The notes under the pieces are model-generated. The model had not been told where the DNA came from. It saw only the letters and a list, made by a program, of their open reading frames with translations, and did no database searches. 64,000 bases of DNA, taken from Zychaea mexicana (lineage: Eukaryota > Mucoromycota > Mucoromycetes > Mucorales > Lichtheimiaceae). A program made the translations under genes and the position numbers. Of the stretch, positions 50,575 to 61,567 are shown one piece after another. Positions within the stretch are counted from its first letter, which is position 1. Each line of letters begins with the position of its first letter. The DNA is taken from NCBI RefSeq assembly GCF_025766255.1, contig NW_026516708.1, forward strand, positions 62,001-126,000, written 5' to 3'.

Positions 50575-50733
50575 ATGGTTTTTTGTATAAAAAAAAATGC
50601 AGCCCTAATTCGAAAAAAATACTACACATACATATTTTTTTTCCCCTTGAGAGACTGAGAGAATCTTTTTTTCTTCCCCTTTTATATATTTATTATATAA
50701 AAATATAAAAAGAAAGAACAAATCAACAAAAAT

Positions 50734-51443
50734 ATGTCTTTTCCTGTCACTTGTTTCGTACTGTTGCGACGGCGTTTGTTTTCAACAACTCAAAAGCTAG
50801 GGCTGCAACCATGGTCATACAATGATGCTTCGAATTGGATCAACAAATTCAACAAGGATAAGATTCCTCAAGATCAACTGCGCATTCTGTTTAGTCGTAG
50901 TAGTGGTCCTGGCGGTCAGAATGTCAACAAAGGTAAAACCTTACTTTTCCTGTCATGTCCCTGACATAATACGTGGCCATTCCCTCAGTGTATGCGCATA
51001 TGCAAATGATTATTTTGTTTTGCGGGGAGAGAGTCAGTACAAAGGTAGATATGCGACTGCGCCTAAACAAGAAGGACAGTGATGAATGGCTTCCTAGCTA
51101 CGCCATCGACAAGCTCAAACTAAACAAATCGAACGAATTGGTCGTGACGTCGGATCGGACGCGTTCACAAGCAAAGAATATTCAAGAATGTTATGACAAA
51201 TTGGTCGATACCATCAAATCAGCAGTGGCGGTGCCCAAAGATCCTGATCAGGCAAGTCTGGATCGTCTTGCTGCCATGTGAGTTTTTTACTACTGCAATC
51301 TCTTTTTCTCCCGATCATTTTGTTATTCAACTAATAAGATCCATTCTGATAGTCGAGGAGAAGGCAATAAACGACGTAAGGAAAATAAGAAACGACACTC
51401 GGATAAGAAGTCGAGTCGACGGTGGAAGGGTAATGATTATTAA
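50734..51443 (+). CDS. ICT1/Pth4-type mitochondrial peptidyl-tRNA hydrolase
   Basis: Codon-independent release-factor-like hydrolase that frees nascent chains from stalled mitochondrial ribosomes. Three exons (50734-50932, 51034-51277, 51353-51443) total 534 bases (177 residues). The N-terminus MSFPVTCFVLLRRRLFSTTQ looks like a mitochondrial presequence. The catalytic GGQ sits in SRSSGPGGQNVNKVSTKVDM, exactly the class I release-factor signature. Only this domain is present, with no codon-recognition domain, and it ends in a very basic tail (RRKENKKRHSDKKSSRRWKG), as in ICT1 and bacterial ArfB. The gene starts about 160 bases after the PABP stop on the same strand. Confidence 0.9.
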
Positions 51444-51711
51444 ATAAATGTATACATACCGTTCTACTACAGTCATAATAGTCCATTGAATCCGGTTAAT
51501 GTGTCTCGTTGTTTGTCAATGAGCCTGGTGACCATTGATGGTAATCACATTTTACTCCATGCATAAAACAGTCTGCCACTGACTAGACAGAAAAAGCAGG
51601 CACAAACATGATGATCCGAGAAGCAGGTAGATCCCGTTTCCTAGCCAACGCTATCCAAACAACCATTGTTCCTTTTCATCTTCCCTTTTGTAAAATGTAA
51701 GCATATTTATT

Positions 51712-52252
51712 TCAAAGCAAAAGAGCTGCCCAACCAGCCATCATTGCCAAACCTCCCAGAGGTGTTACTGGACCAAGGAATCTCAGTTGTTCACGCTTCT
51801 TCAACGTTAAAATATAAATGGAGCCGCTGAAAGCAATCGTGCCACCCAGCATTAATGGTGCTACTGCTGGGTGAATGCGTCGAACAGCCGGTGGGATGGA
51901 CGAAATGGAAACCAATGCAACGGCGTGCAAAAGTTGATAATGAGCTGCCATGCTCCAGTTCTAAACGTATTTTTTTTATATGTTTGAGTTGAAAATGGAA
52001 AACGAAAATAGTCTGTTGCTTTATGCAAGAATGATTGAAGGAGTGGGTGGTCAAGTGTATACCTTGAGCTTGGTGGCATCATCGCCAACGTACTTGGCGA
52101 GACCATGTGTACCAAACGCGCCCAAACCAACGGCAGTGAGTCCTAAGCCAATACATTAAAATACAAGTACGAGGGACACAGTTCGCTGACCATTGTTGTT
52201 TTAGCTATTTACCAAGTATGCTTCCTGCTTTGAAGTAAAAGTTGCTTGCCAT
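51712..52252 (-). CDS. TMEM256/DUF423 family small membrane protein
   Basis: Four-helix membrane protein of unknown activity, conserved from bacteria to animals. Three exons on minus (52252-52213, 52142-52063, 51960-51712) total 369 bases (122 residues). Family pattern: MASNFYFKAGSILGLTAVGL, GAFGTHGLAKYV, NWSMAAHYQLLHAVALV, GGTIAFSGSIYILTL, LGPVTPLGGLAMMAGWAALL. The conserved GAFGxHGL and HYQ..HA elements are intact. Confidence 0.9.
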
Positions 52253-52889
52253 GCTTATAGGGCCTGTGTGTGTAAAAGAAGTGCAAGCACAAACCAGAAG
52301 AGGTTAAATCTGATAAAAAGTGGCGCGACCGCCTGACGGTGCGCGGTATTTCGGCTCGTTCCGGACTTTTTCAGCACCTTTATTTGTGGCGGCCGAAATA
52401 GCCCGCATGAATCTGTGTTCTTGGTAAGCAATTTTCATGACGATCGGTTTGACCTAGCTTTGATAAATGGACCTGTGTTTTTATAATATGATATCATTCA
52501 ATGACGTGTAAACGTGTTAGAAAGCATCAATGCTAGTTGACTAGGCGTCAGCGGTAATCCTGTTCGTCGACGATCGACTGTGAAGAGCGAACTGAAAAAA
52601 GTCTCTCTCGAAAATAGTAATAGCCATCAAAAACCAACGCAAAAAGGTCTCAATACGATCTACACAACGCTTATCAACATTTATTTTATTAGCGAATGTT
52701 TGTTCAGCAAGTGCAGTACAGCACATATACCAACGGCTTTGTAGTAATCCCCGTCTTTCCTAATTACTGGAAAACGACTATATTGAAGCAATGTGAAGTT
52801 GTATCCCACTTAATACCACATGTTTAACAGCAACATAATACTTTTGCTCGGAAAAACTGAAGTCAAGGGTTGATGCTGCCTCGCCTAAA
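52253..52889. other. Intergenic region next to relic copy B
   Basis: Promoter side of the TMEM256 gene. No frame or RNA recognised. Confidence 0.4.
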
Positions 52890-54005
52890 GAAATGTATCT
52901 ACAGTGATACCGCCAAAACAGTTTCTCTTCTTTTACATATTATGAAATTAGATGACTCATTGGCGTCAGACCCACCGACCAAGAGGTACCCTTTTTTCAA
53001 GGATCCAGAAATCAAGCGAAGCGATACTGTTCTGCTGCCGTGATGTTCAGGCAGCTGTACAGAAACAGCAAGTGCCAAATCTGACTGACTTTCTGGTACA
53101 GGTGGCTTGTCGCCAAATATACGTGTATTTGGAGCCTCCATTATCATTGCTGGATGCTGCTTGCTATACTTGTGCAGGTGACATACACGGATCTTCCGTT
53201 GACGTCGACAACACCGTTCATTGTACCTAGAAAAGCTCCTTCGTCAGGTTCAAAAGACCAATCGGCGCTATGCGCCCCAGCAGCTCCAGTCTACGACGAT
53301 AAACCATACACCTGCGTCGCATCTCCGGTCATCCGTTCCTCTCCAAGGCGCAGGATAGATGGATCTTTTTGCGCCAGGTGACCGTAAAATTGGACCATCA
53401 AGTCTTGCACAGGTTGCCCTTGATCAATGGATGTCCGGGAAAAAGATCCGCAAGCGTAAATACTCGGTCGTGCTCTTCGCTGCTCGTCCGCGCATGTGCG
53501 TGCTTGAGAACGTCGCCAGCATTCCATCGTGTTGCTGGCGGTGGTTTACACAGATCATCAATCATTCCACAGTCACCCTGAATACACCAGTAATGTGTGT
53601 CGCGGTGTTTTTTTTTCTAAGGTGGCCTTGATTACTGCACGTTTGGTCATGCCAACTGTATTTGATGTTGATATTTTGCATACTTGTTGAGTGATGCCTT
53701 GAAACTCAACGAATGTAACCTTGCGGCGGATGCGTGTTCGCCCTCTAAATTATTTCTGTACTGTCTAGACTGAGAAGATATGATAATCCTGTGTTTGCGT
53801 TGATCGACGTACTTTGGTCTTACCGGTGTCCTTGTTTACTACTGTATCTTGTCTCCGGATTGAGCCCAAGAATGATAGCGCACAGTATTTTCTCACTCGG
53901 TTGCCGAGGAGCCCGAACCACCTTTGTATCTGTTGTGCGAACGAACCAAGTAGGAGTAAATGCTGGTTTCGATAGCCCTTTTAGTGTTCTTCGCGATGGT
54001 ACAAT
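52890..54005 (-). pseudogene. Decayed element or gene, copy B (homologous to 19.1-20.3 kb)
   Basis: Reads on minus in the same order as copy A: KPAFTPTWFVRT (about 53967-53932), ILGLNP (about 53873), NKDTGKTK (about 53832), NIKYSWHDQ (about 53670), GQPVQDLMVQFYGHLA (about 53425-53378), DPSILRLGEERMTGDATQVY (about 53371-53312), DWSFEPDEGAFLG (about 53260), VYVTCTSIASSIQ (about 53187-53149), KPPVPESQSDLALAVSVQLP (about 53110-53050) and GYLLVGGSDANESSNFIICK (about 52998-52940). It is better preserved than copy A, with two long open parts (53527-53291 and 53147-52899), but stops and frameshifts separate them. No catalytic motif I can name with confidence. Confidence 0.6.
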
Positions 54006-54900
54006 TTGACGATCAACATGGTTCCCAACTTAGTGGCCGACCCATTGACTTAGTCTCGTAAGTGATATACATCCTTTATACACCATCGAAGCTCAATTGT
54101 ATAAGTTAAATAAGTTTAAGAAGTTTTATACCCATATCTTTACCTCGACTATTGACAGTGTTAATGTGTGCGGTGATACTGATACAGTATACTGTAGTTG
54201 ACAATTGTGATACCTGGAAGTAATATGAGTATGTAGAGTTTTTATCTTAAAATAAGTGATGTGGACTCGTGTGACTATTGCTTGAATGTGATAAATGATA
54301 AGCGAACAGGTTGTTCTATATATGTGTGCTGGGCTTGCGACACTGGCGCAGGTGTACATACCTTGACAGTATAAGAGCCTGTAGTTTTCCACAGCTAAAT
54401 ATAGTTGACAACGGTAATGCGCAATATCTACATCAAAGCACACTTCGCATTGAATATAATAGCTATATATATGTGACTAACACTAAATTTTTTGGTGAAA
54501 GGAAAGCATACTAGCTTTGCCTCTTTGATTGTCGTTTTCTGCAACAGCACATAGTGTTCCAAGTCTGAAAAACAGCTGCAATAAAGACAATAGCGGGGAG
54601 CATTAAAGTTGTATGAGCACTGATGAAGTATCTCCAAAACGTGTTTCAAAACTTGAAGAGTTTCCAAAATACGGGCGGCGACTACACTACATCTGGTGAG
54701 AAAACAAAGATAAAGGTTATTATCATACATTAAGAGATGTGATTTAGATACAGCCATCGTTGAATCAGTTGAGAGCAAACGTGTGGATTACATGTTGAAA
54801 GTGTGAAAAAAGTTTCGTTCCAATTCGTTCGATAAAATGATAGTAAATGCCAGATTAAAAAGGAGAACTTCCATGTCAACAGTGAATTTGATGCAAGCTT
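54006..54900. other. Intergenic region between relic copy B and the PEBP relic
   Basis: AT-rich with scattered short frames and no recognisable feature. Confidence 0.4.
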
Positions 54901-55743
54901 CTATTGGGGAGAAGAAGGAGGCGACCCTTGCAGCATGTATAAAGCGCCAATTGGCTTTAGTCCGTTTTCTTTTACGAACTTGAAAGTATCAAACTCGGTG
55001 TCTCCGATGGCTGAAACACTTGATTAACCTGAGGTTGCTCATACACTGCAAAGATATAGCGATGAATCCCTGAACCTGCAGGCGGAGCTGGTGGTACATA
55101 AGAGGAATACTGGTGCATAGGATTGTCAATATCCAACTAGCCATGTCACCGTCAATGTTGGTTACCATCCAGTGAAGATATGGTGACGATCCCTCAATGG
55201 CATCAGGGTCGAGCTTATCACTTTGCGGATTCGGATAAAGACGTTGCTTCTTTTTTATAATATTTCGTACATAGCAACACGTCTCATTTTTGGATACGTA
55301 CCAACATTAAAGTGTTTTGTGATTAATCATTGGTTTTTGAAAATTATATTATAGGAGCTTCTTCCGTTTCTTCATAAAGTGTAATGTCACCCATTTCCAA
55401 TTGTTTTCCGATCATAGAATAAGAGACACGTAATTCGCTTACCGGATCGAAATCACCAAGGACTAGATATACACGTTGATTACGGTGACATCGAAAATTG
55501 TGTTTCATGGTACCATTAGGCATATATACAATATTGTACAGTAATCGTCGGTTTCTGTAACAAATACAAACAATTGATATCATATGCCGTCAGGGATAAC
55601 GCCTGCTTTTTCAAGTTCAGCTTTGGTGGCAGCACCATTGAGAGAATAAGGGGAGCCGCAAGCGTTAATATGGAAAAGAACAGCCAATTACTGTAAATGC
55701 CTAGAAACAAGCTCCTATATATATTTTCATCATTGTTATACAT
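54901..55743 (-). pseudogene. Broken PEBP (phosphatidylethanolamine-binding protein) gene
   Basis: PEBP family signatures appear in order on minus but in shifting frames. There is a signal-like start (WLFFSILTLAAPLIL, about 55690). Next are TKAELEKAGVIPDGI (about 55625-55580, then a stop TGA), FDPVSELRVSYSMIGKQLEM with GDITLYEETEEAP (about 55455-55352, then TAA), KLDPDAIEGSSPYLHWMVTN (about 55220-55160), and YSSYVPPAPPAGSGIHRYIF (about 55110-55050). The last piece is FDTFKFVKENGLKPIGALYM (about 54993-54934), ending in TAG at 54901-54903. The DPDA, LHW and PPAPPxGxGxHRYxF motifs are the PEBP ligand-site hallmarks. I count at least two frame changes not explained by GT-AG introns (near 55130 and near 55015) besides the N-terminal ones, so the gene looks dead. 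Confidence 0.75.
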
Positions 55744-55950
55744 GTATGCAATCCCCTTCCTCTCATCTCTGCACTGAAGGCGTATTTTGTTTGGAAACTT
55801 TATTATTTCTTCGTTTTTGTTGCCATTGGATTCTTGTGCTATGTATACGTTCTACAGCGTTGTTGTAAATGTACACGAAAACGATACTACGTAGTAGTGT
55901 CTACTTAATTTAGCCAACAAAAGGATGTGTCGCTTTTGCAATACATGTCG

Positions 55951-57720
55951 TTAGAAGTATTTGTCAGTAACCGATAATGTAGTTGCAGTACTACAATATT
56001 GCTCGTAGGCTCCTTCCGCACCCCAGAATTCCCGTGCTTGAACCATTGCAAAATAGTAAGCGATCATTGCACAGAGACAAAGTATGTGAAATATAGTGTG
56101 GGACTGAAACTACATTACATCATTAGCATTACAAAGCAAAATAAATTAATCTTACCGGTCTCTTTTTTGACAGTTTACGTTATGTGCTACAGGTAGACAA
56201 AATAGAATACATACCCAGATATCGCAACGACCCGGAAACGATCTCTCTGGCCATCTAAGTCCAAAGACCAACGCTCCTGAAACATAGAAAAAGGACGTGA
56301 TAAAGATGCGGCCAAGTCCTATCTCGAACATCATGTCGGTCTATATAGTAGTACGGATCACATACAACGACAGAAACATACATCTTGTCAATAGGCTGCC
56401 TCTTTTTTTCTCTCCTTGAAAATAGGACAAGACTACTACATGATGCATTATGCAGCCCCACTTACGCCATGAAGGAGACCAGCGTGAACAAAGCCAGTAA
56501 CTCCAGCAAAACCGACAAAGACAAAGGTAATGGTACGCATCCACATATATTCCTCAGCTTGGAATCGTGGTATAACCAGCATGGCCGCCTAATGTAATTT
56601 TTTGTTAAGTCTTAATAAGTAGCACAAAATCAGCACCACCATCGAGCTTAATAAGAAATCGTTATAATAGCTATTCTCACCGCAGTTCCACAGACAACCA
56701 GATATGTGAAAATATAAAAAGCTATATGTGAGGGAAAACCAGTTCGCGTTGTTAGTCTCCTATATGTGGCAGGTGTTGGTGCTATATGCATTTATGCAGA
56801 AGATCGCAACTATGATGCTTCTGTTAACGAAGATACCGGAGAAGAAAGGGGGATATATATGCTATAAAAAATACTTACTTTGAAGATGAGGCTCGCAATA
56901 AAAATAGTAATGATAAACAAGGAGCCAGCTTCCACTATTATCATGATCATTCATAATTAACATTCCATTAAAAAAAGACGTGGTGTGGCCAGGATTCGAA
57001 AAGAAGGCGGAAAGTTATTTGTAAAAGGGTCGCATCAATGTTGATATGATAATTAAACGAAAACCTTACATATTGTTAAAGATGATACCAAGGTAATCAA
57101 TTGAGTTACATGCGACCGATACGCTTTTGGAATGACATGCGAAAATGTGATAAACACAGCTGCAGGCAAGGCAGCCTGAACCAAATATGAAATAAGTAAA
57201 CAAGAGCAGATCGGCTGTGGTTCCTACTGAGAAGATAGATTCGCCGGCATGTTTATCATTCCATTCGCCTTGCCAGTATAAGAATCGGCCAAGGTAGCAT
57301 AGGATACCGATTAAACCAAGAAGATGAGTCCATATATTTACTTGTTATATACGTGATTGAAAGTAGAAGGTGGTAAATTAGTTGGCATTATATGTCAATC
57401 AGAATAATGCTAAAATGATATCGTGCACACTGTTGTTCTTTTGCCTACTTACGCGTCTCGTTGTGCCATTCCAATACGCTTTTAACACACGTCCAATAAT
57501 TGCTATTGGGTGGCCGATATGAACCGAGTATATACGGGTTGAATCTCATCCATTCAGGGATTTCTGACCAGGTCAAAAGACGACGCTGGCCGTTATTATA
57601 AGTTTTTTGCTCCTTGAGGCAAGATCGATGGTTTGATGACGACTGGTAATCTCGCCGTGTGGTGCTGTCATCTTTCTCTGTTAGGAGCGGTCTAAACCCT
57701 TCTTGTTTGTTGTTGCTCAT
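55951..57720 (-). CDS. PAQR / Izh (adiponectin-receptor-like) membrane protein
   Basis: Seven-helix protein of the progestin and adipoQ receptor family; fungal Izh members act in zinc and lipid homeostasis. The start at 57720 reads MSNNKQEGFRPLLTEKDDST. The family N-terminal signature is LTWSEIPEWMRFNPYILGSY, then RPP and SVLEWHNETLNIWTHLLG, where HNET is spliced across the first intron. Helices follow in small exons: SCVYHIFACHSKSVSVACNS with IDYLGIIFNN, SLFIITIFIASLIF, a helix with the RFQAEEYMWMRTITFVFVGF loop, and ALVFGLRWPERSFPGRCDIW. The last exon starts FQSHTIFHILCLCAMIAYYF. The zinc-ligand pattern (S-x-x-x-H in the second helix, H-x-x-x-H in SHTIFH) is complete. The stop TAA is at 55951-55953. 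About nine introns; inner exon borders are partly approximate. Confidence 0.9.
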
Positions 57721-58319
57721 GAATTTTAATGATGAAGGAAACAAAAAGAGAAAGAAAAAGTGTGCGTCGTTTAGTTTGCGTTTCTCTATATACACACCTT
57801 GCTTAGCTGCTGCTTCAAAATCATGTGTTCATCATGTACGTACGCGTCCTCGCGGCATTTTTTGCAAGGAGTAGTTCTGCACTAGAAGAGTCCCCCGCTT
57901 TTTTTTTTTACTTGCAAGTATTCTATTTCTTGGTAAAAATGGACCGGAAAAGAGAAGATATACAGTAGACCGGTTCCTATCGAGTACAGTATTTGTTTGT
58001 GGCGTAAACTTGTGTGTGAGTGATTAAGGGGTTGATGGCAAGTTTCAACAGGGTGCCTAACAGCATGTCTAATAATGGACGACAATTAGTTCATCATGAG
58101 CGGTTAATGAGCGCGTTTTCATATAGTATCTTTCGACCAGTGAAGAAGCCTTTTCTTATTGCACAGAGGTATAATAACAGAATCTTTTATTGGAACTACG
58201 TATACCGTTGGTATAAAGATAAGGCATTGATTTGATTTAAAAAAAAATAAGAGCATGTGATGGGATGACCAAGGTCGGCAGACTTTTGATGGAGCGGAGG
58301 GAGGGTGAACCAAATTTTC
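57721..58319. other. PAQR promoter / unknown-gene 3' flank
   Basis: No coding frame supported. Confidence 0.4.
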
Positions 58320-60274
58320 CTAGGTTGTGAACTTTTCGTAAAAGCTAGTGAACCACTCCTGCATAGCACGGAATGATAGGGCTACGAAGCTTTCGTTGAT
58401 ATCGTTGCTGTTACTACTACCATTAATCGCTTGTGGCACCACCACATCTGGTTCAGACCTTTTCTGCTTTTTCTTATTACTACTACTCGACATACTCACC
58501 GCGTCACCACCATCGCCCATCTTGCGTTTTGTTCCGGCTGCCTTTCTTTCATCAAAGCGTGTCGTGATCGAATCAATGTGCTTATTGACAATTTCACGAT
58601 CCATACCACCTGCTGACGAAGAGAAAGAGAAAGAGGGAGCAGAGGCCTTAACCCTATCAATCGCATCACGTCGAGGATCATATATTTGTCGCCCAACACG
58701 AGCTACTCGATGACGACCTGGTTTTGCGAATGAATTGTCGGAAGGACCTATACCTACCTCCTCAATCTCTTCTGCTTTCTCAGTGGTAGGGTCTGTAGTA
58801 AACCAGAGCCCTGTATTTAGGTGCAACGCTGGAGATGATGACGATGACGGTAATGCGGCGTTTCGCTGCTGGAACCGCACTGGTGTATTGGTTAACTGCC
58901 GATGTCTTGATCCCAGCTGTTGCTGGGGTGCAAATCCTGATTTTTTCATTCTTGGTATTTTTGCAGCACTAGGAGTAGCCGTAGCAGTAGTAGAGTTACC
59001 AGTAGTAGCTGTTGTTGTAACTTGCGAGGCTCCTTTTTGGGTTGACACAGAAGAAACTTTTAGCTCCTTGATTGAGCTGTAAAAATTTCTATTGTCCATG
59101 GTTTATAAAAAGACGGTCTCAGTTATCATACAGTCGCGAAAGAAGAAAGAAAAGAATGACGGCTACTTACCTTATGAATCGCGCATCTTCCGCCAAAATT
59201 GAGGCATAACCTTGCAATAGCTTGGCACGCTCTGTAACGCATTCAGCCTATAGTATATAATGTCAGTGTTTCTTCGTAAGTAATGTCACCCGCACCTTCT
59301 CATATTAGTGGTTATAACGATATAATACCGCTTGAATAAATCCTTTTCTGCTTTCAGCCGTGGCACGCAAAGACGCCATCAAAGGTCTAATAACTTCCAG
59401 TTGTGCTGGTTCAAGGGATCCCTCTTCGTTGAGATCTAAAAGGCAGTCTTTGTTAGTTTTTCTTCTTTCTCTATTTTTTTTCGTCTTATTGGGGATAAGA
59501 ATAAAAGAAAATACTCAACAGGTTATCAACTTGGGATTGGACATGACGAAGGTGATTGATCGACTAGGCTCAAAATGTGTCAAAACGGCTGACAAGGCCT
59601 AAAAAAAGAAAGAAGAGTGTGTATGTGTTAGCTCAAAGGCAAAAAATAAAAGGCCTACGATTATTATTCTGTGCTTACCAGGCAGTCACCGTAAATGGTG
59701 TGGTGTTCATAGATTTCGGGTTTCGTTGGGAAACTGCAGACCAGGGGCTCGTATCGATCGTCAGCAAAACTGACGCCGAACCCACCAGATACCGCAGCAG
59801 GGTTTGGATTCTCGGAAACACCAATGACTGCAACGATGTCTGTGTGGACAAGGGGAATACAGGTTCTATACTGTTGATGTTTTAAAAGAGAAAGAGAAAG
59901 AAAGAAAAAACGTTGGCACAGTGAAGGGAGCGCACAGCAAAAACGGTACTTACACATGGCACCGTGGGGCTTTCCAGCTCTTCAAACAGGTCCATTTTCT
60001 GAGTGCAAGGTTGTTTTCTCAAACGAGTGCGCAGAGTTGAACGTAGTTCTTCCAGAGCATGTTCCTGCTTGATTAGGTTTTTTGGATTTTTTTGGTTGTT
60101 TTGTTCTTGTTGTCGTCGTCTTGGCGCTAAATCCACCACAACTTGAATTGGATAGTCATCACAAAAATCAATATTTAGCTTCTCTTCCTCTTTCAATTGA
60201 CAAAATAATAGAATAGTCTACTTGGTGCTTCACTTACCATGGCTACGAGCCTGGTTACTACTATTGACGGTCAT
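58320..60274 (-). CDS. Unrecognised, probably nuclear protein with coiled-coil middle and disordered tail
   Basis: I do not recognise the family. The start at 60274 reads MTVNSSNQARSHEEEKLNID after a splice at 60237. Exon 2 has a beta-like stretch IDFCDDYPIQVVVDLAPRRR and a helix QEHALEELRSTLRTRLRKQP. Exon 3 (about 59875-59682) carries IPLVHTDIVAVIGVSENPNP and further beta-like sequence, if its frame is right. A following exon with SINHLRHVQSQVDNLL joins LNEEGSLEPAQLEVIRPLMA and AECVTERAKLLQGYASILAE, a predicted helical bundle. The last exon (59083-58320) is long and disordered (Ser/Thr-rich) with an NLS-like NKKKQKR and a short hydrophobic-aromatic end, MQEWFTSFYEKFTT. Spliced frames in the middle are my best choice, not proven. 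Possible homologues should be sought with the helical part. Confidence 0.55.
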
Positions 60275-61567
60275 TTGGGTGAGAGAAGCTACTTGAGAAT
60301 CAAAGAAAAAGAGGGAGGAGAATGAGAGCGAAAGCGATTTTGCAAGTGGCGGCTTTTTAAAAAAAATAGTTTAACATAATGCTGCGCGACCGAGCAACAG
60401 CTGACGACGCCCTCAACAAAACCAGTGCCATGCCTGTTTCACCAAACAACGCGTATTGACCGTCGAGCTGTATTGCCCGCATTGAAACTTTTTTTTTATT
60501 GAAGCTTTGCGTGTATGCGACTTAGATGATACTTCTTATATAACTTGCACATATACTTCTATTAAACAAAGTAAGACATTTTTGTTTCAGAAGGTCCGCA
60601 GGATTGAGAGATGATATATGACAACGAACAATACAGTGATATATAGACTCGTGCAAGAGAATGTATCATAAAACAGGCTACAATCAATCCAAAGTGATAC
60701 CCACAGTCGTTTCCGAATAAGATAGTATGTCCTTTAGTGTATTCCCTCTCAAAAAAGCGAGGGTCCACCGTCGCTTATCATTATGTAGGATGATTATGCA
60801 ACAGCTCTTTTATATGACGGTGTTGCGATATACAACTAAGAACAGTCTGGGCCAGCTTTTCTTTTCATTTTTGCACGAGTAAAGCACCACGTTAGTGAAG
60901 CGTGGCTGGTCGCGGAAGCAGAAACGCACGTGGAAAGAATAATAAGCTGCTGTTATTTTACGTATATGGTCTAATCAGATGCTGTCATGAGCATGACTGT
61001 ACTTGTTGCTACTGCGATCACGAGAAAGCAAAAAAGAGTCAAAAGAGAATTGCCATGGTTGGCAACATCTTGACAACAACTAGATGGAACTGTAGTCTTT
61101 GTTGGACGATAAATGACGACACAACGATAGAAGTAAAATAGCTTCTTGAAATTGCCTGTTTCTGCCCCAAAAATCCATGTGACAGCGGGTTCTGTGTTTC
61201 TGCATCGGGATCCGTGGATGCGCAGTGGATGGGGGTGGAGTGGAGGAGGGGGATTTATTTAGGACGATCCTCGCGCTCTTTTCGTTCTGGGCGGAAACCC
61301 CGTTGAGTGAAACCTAAAAGCGCAACTCCCCTTGTTCTTCTTGCACTTTTCTCTTTTTCTTCGTTTCTAATTACTGCTACCTTCTCTCTTTCTCTCTTTC
61401 TCTTTGCATCTGTTACTACGTTCCTTTAACCGTGGTGTGTGTAGTGTCCCTTCGATCCACGTATATATACAAGAAACACGCCTGATCCGGGTTGGGAGCG
61501 AAAACACTACACTTCATCCATAATAGCACTTCTCGCACACCATTGTTACATTATACAAGAAAAAAAC
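60275..61567. other. Divergent intergenic region before the second PAQR gene
   Basis: Promoters of two divergent genes. CT-rich runs at about 61335-61415 mark the PAQR leader. A frame at 60902-61141 starts with GTG, has no features, and I do not accept it. Confidence 0.4.

Noticed and set aside
56980..57005. TGGCCAGGATTCGAA resembles the T-arm of a tRNA on minus
   Set aside because: It lies in an intron of the PAQR gene and no matching acceptor, D or anticodon stems could be found nearby.
60902..61141. 79-codon frame rich in Cys and Lys
   Set aside because: Starts at GTG, lies in a divergent promoter region and has no ordered Cys/His spacing of a known finger.
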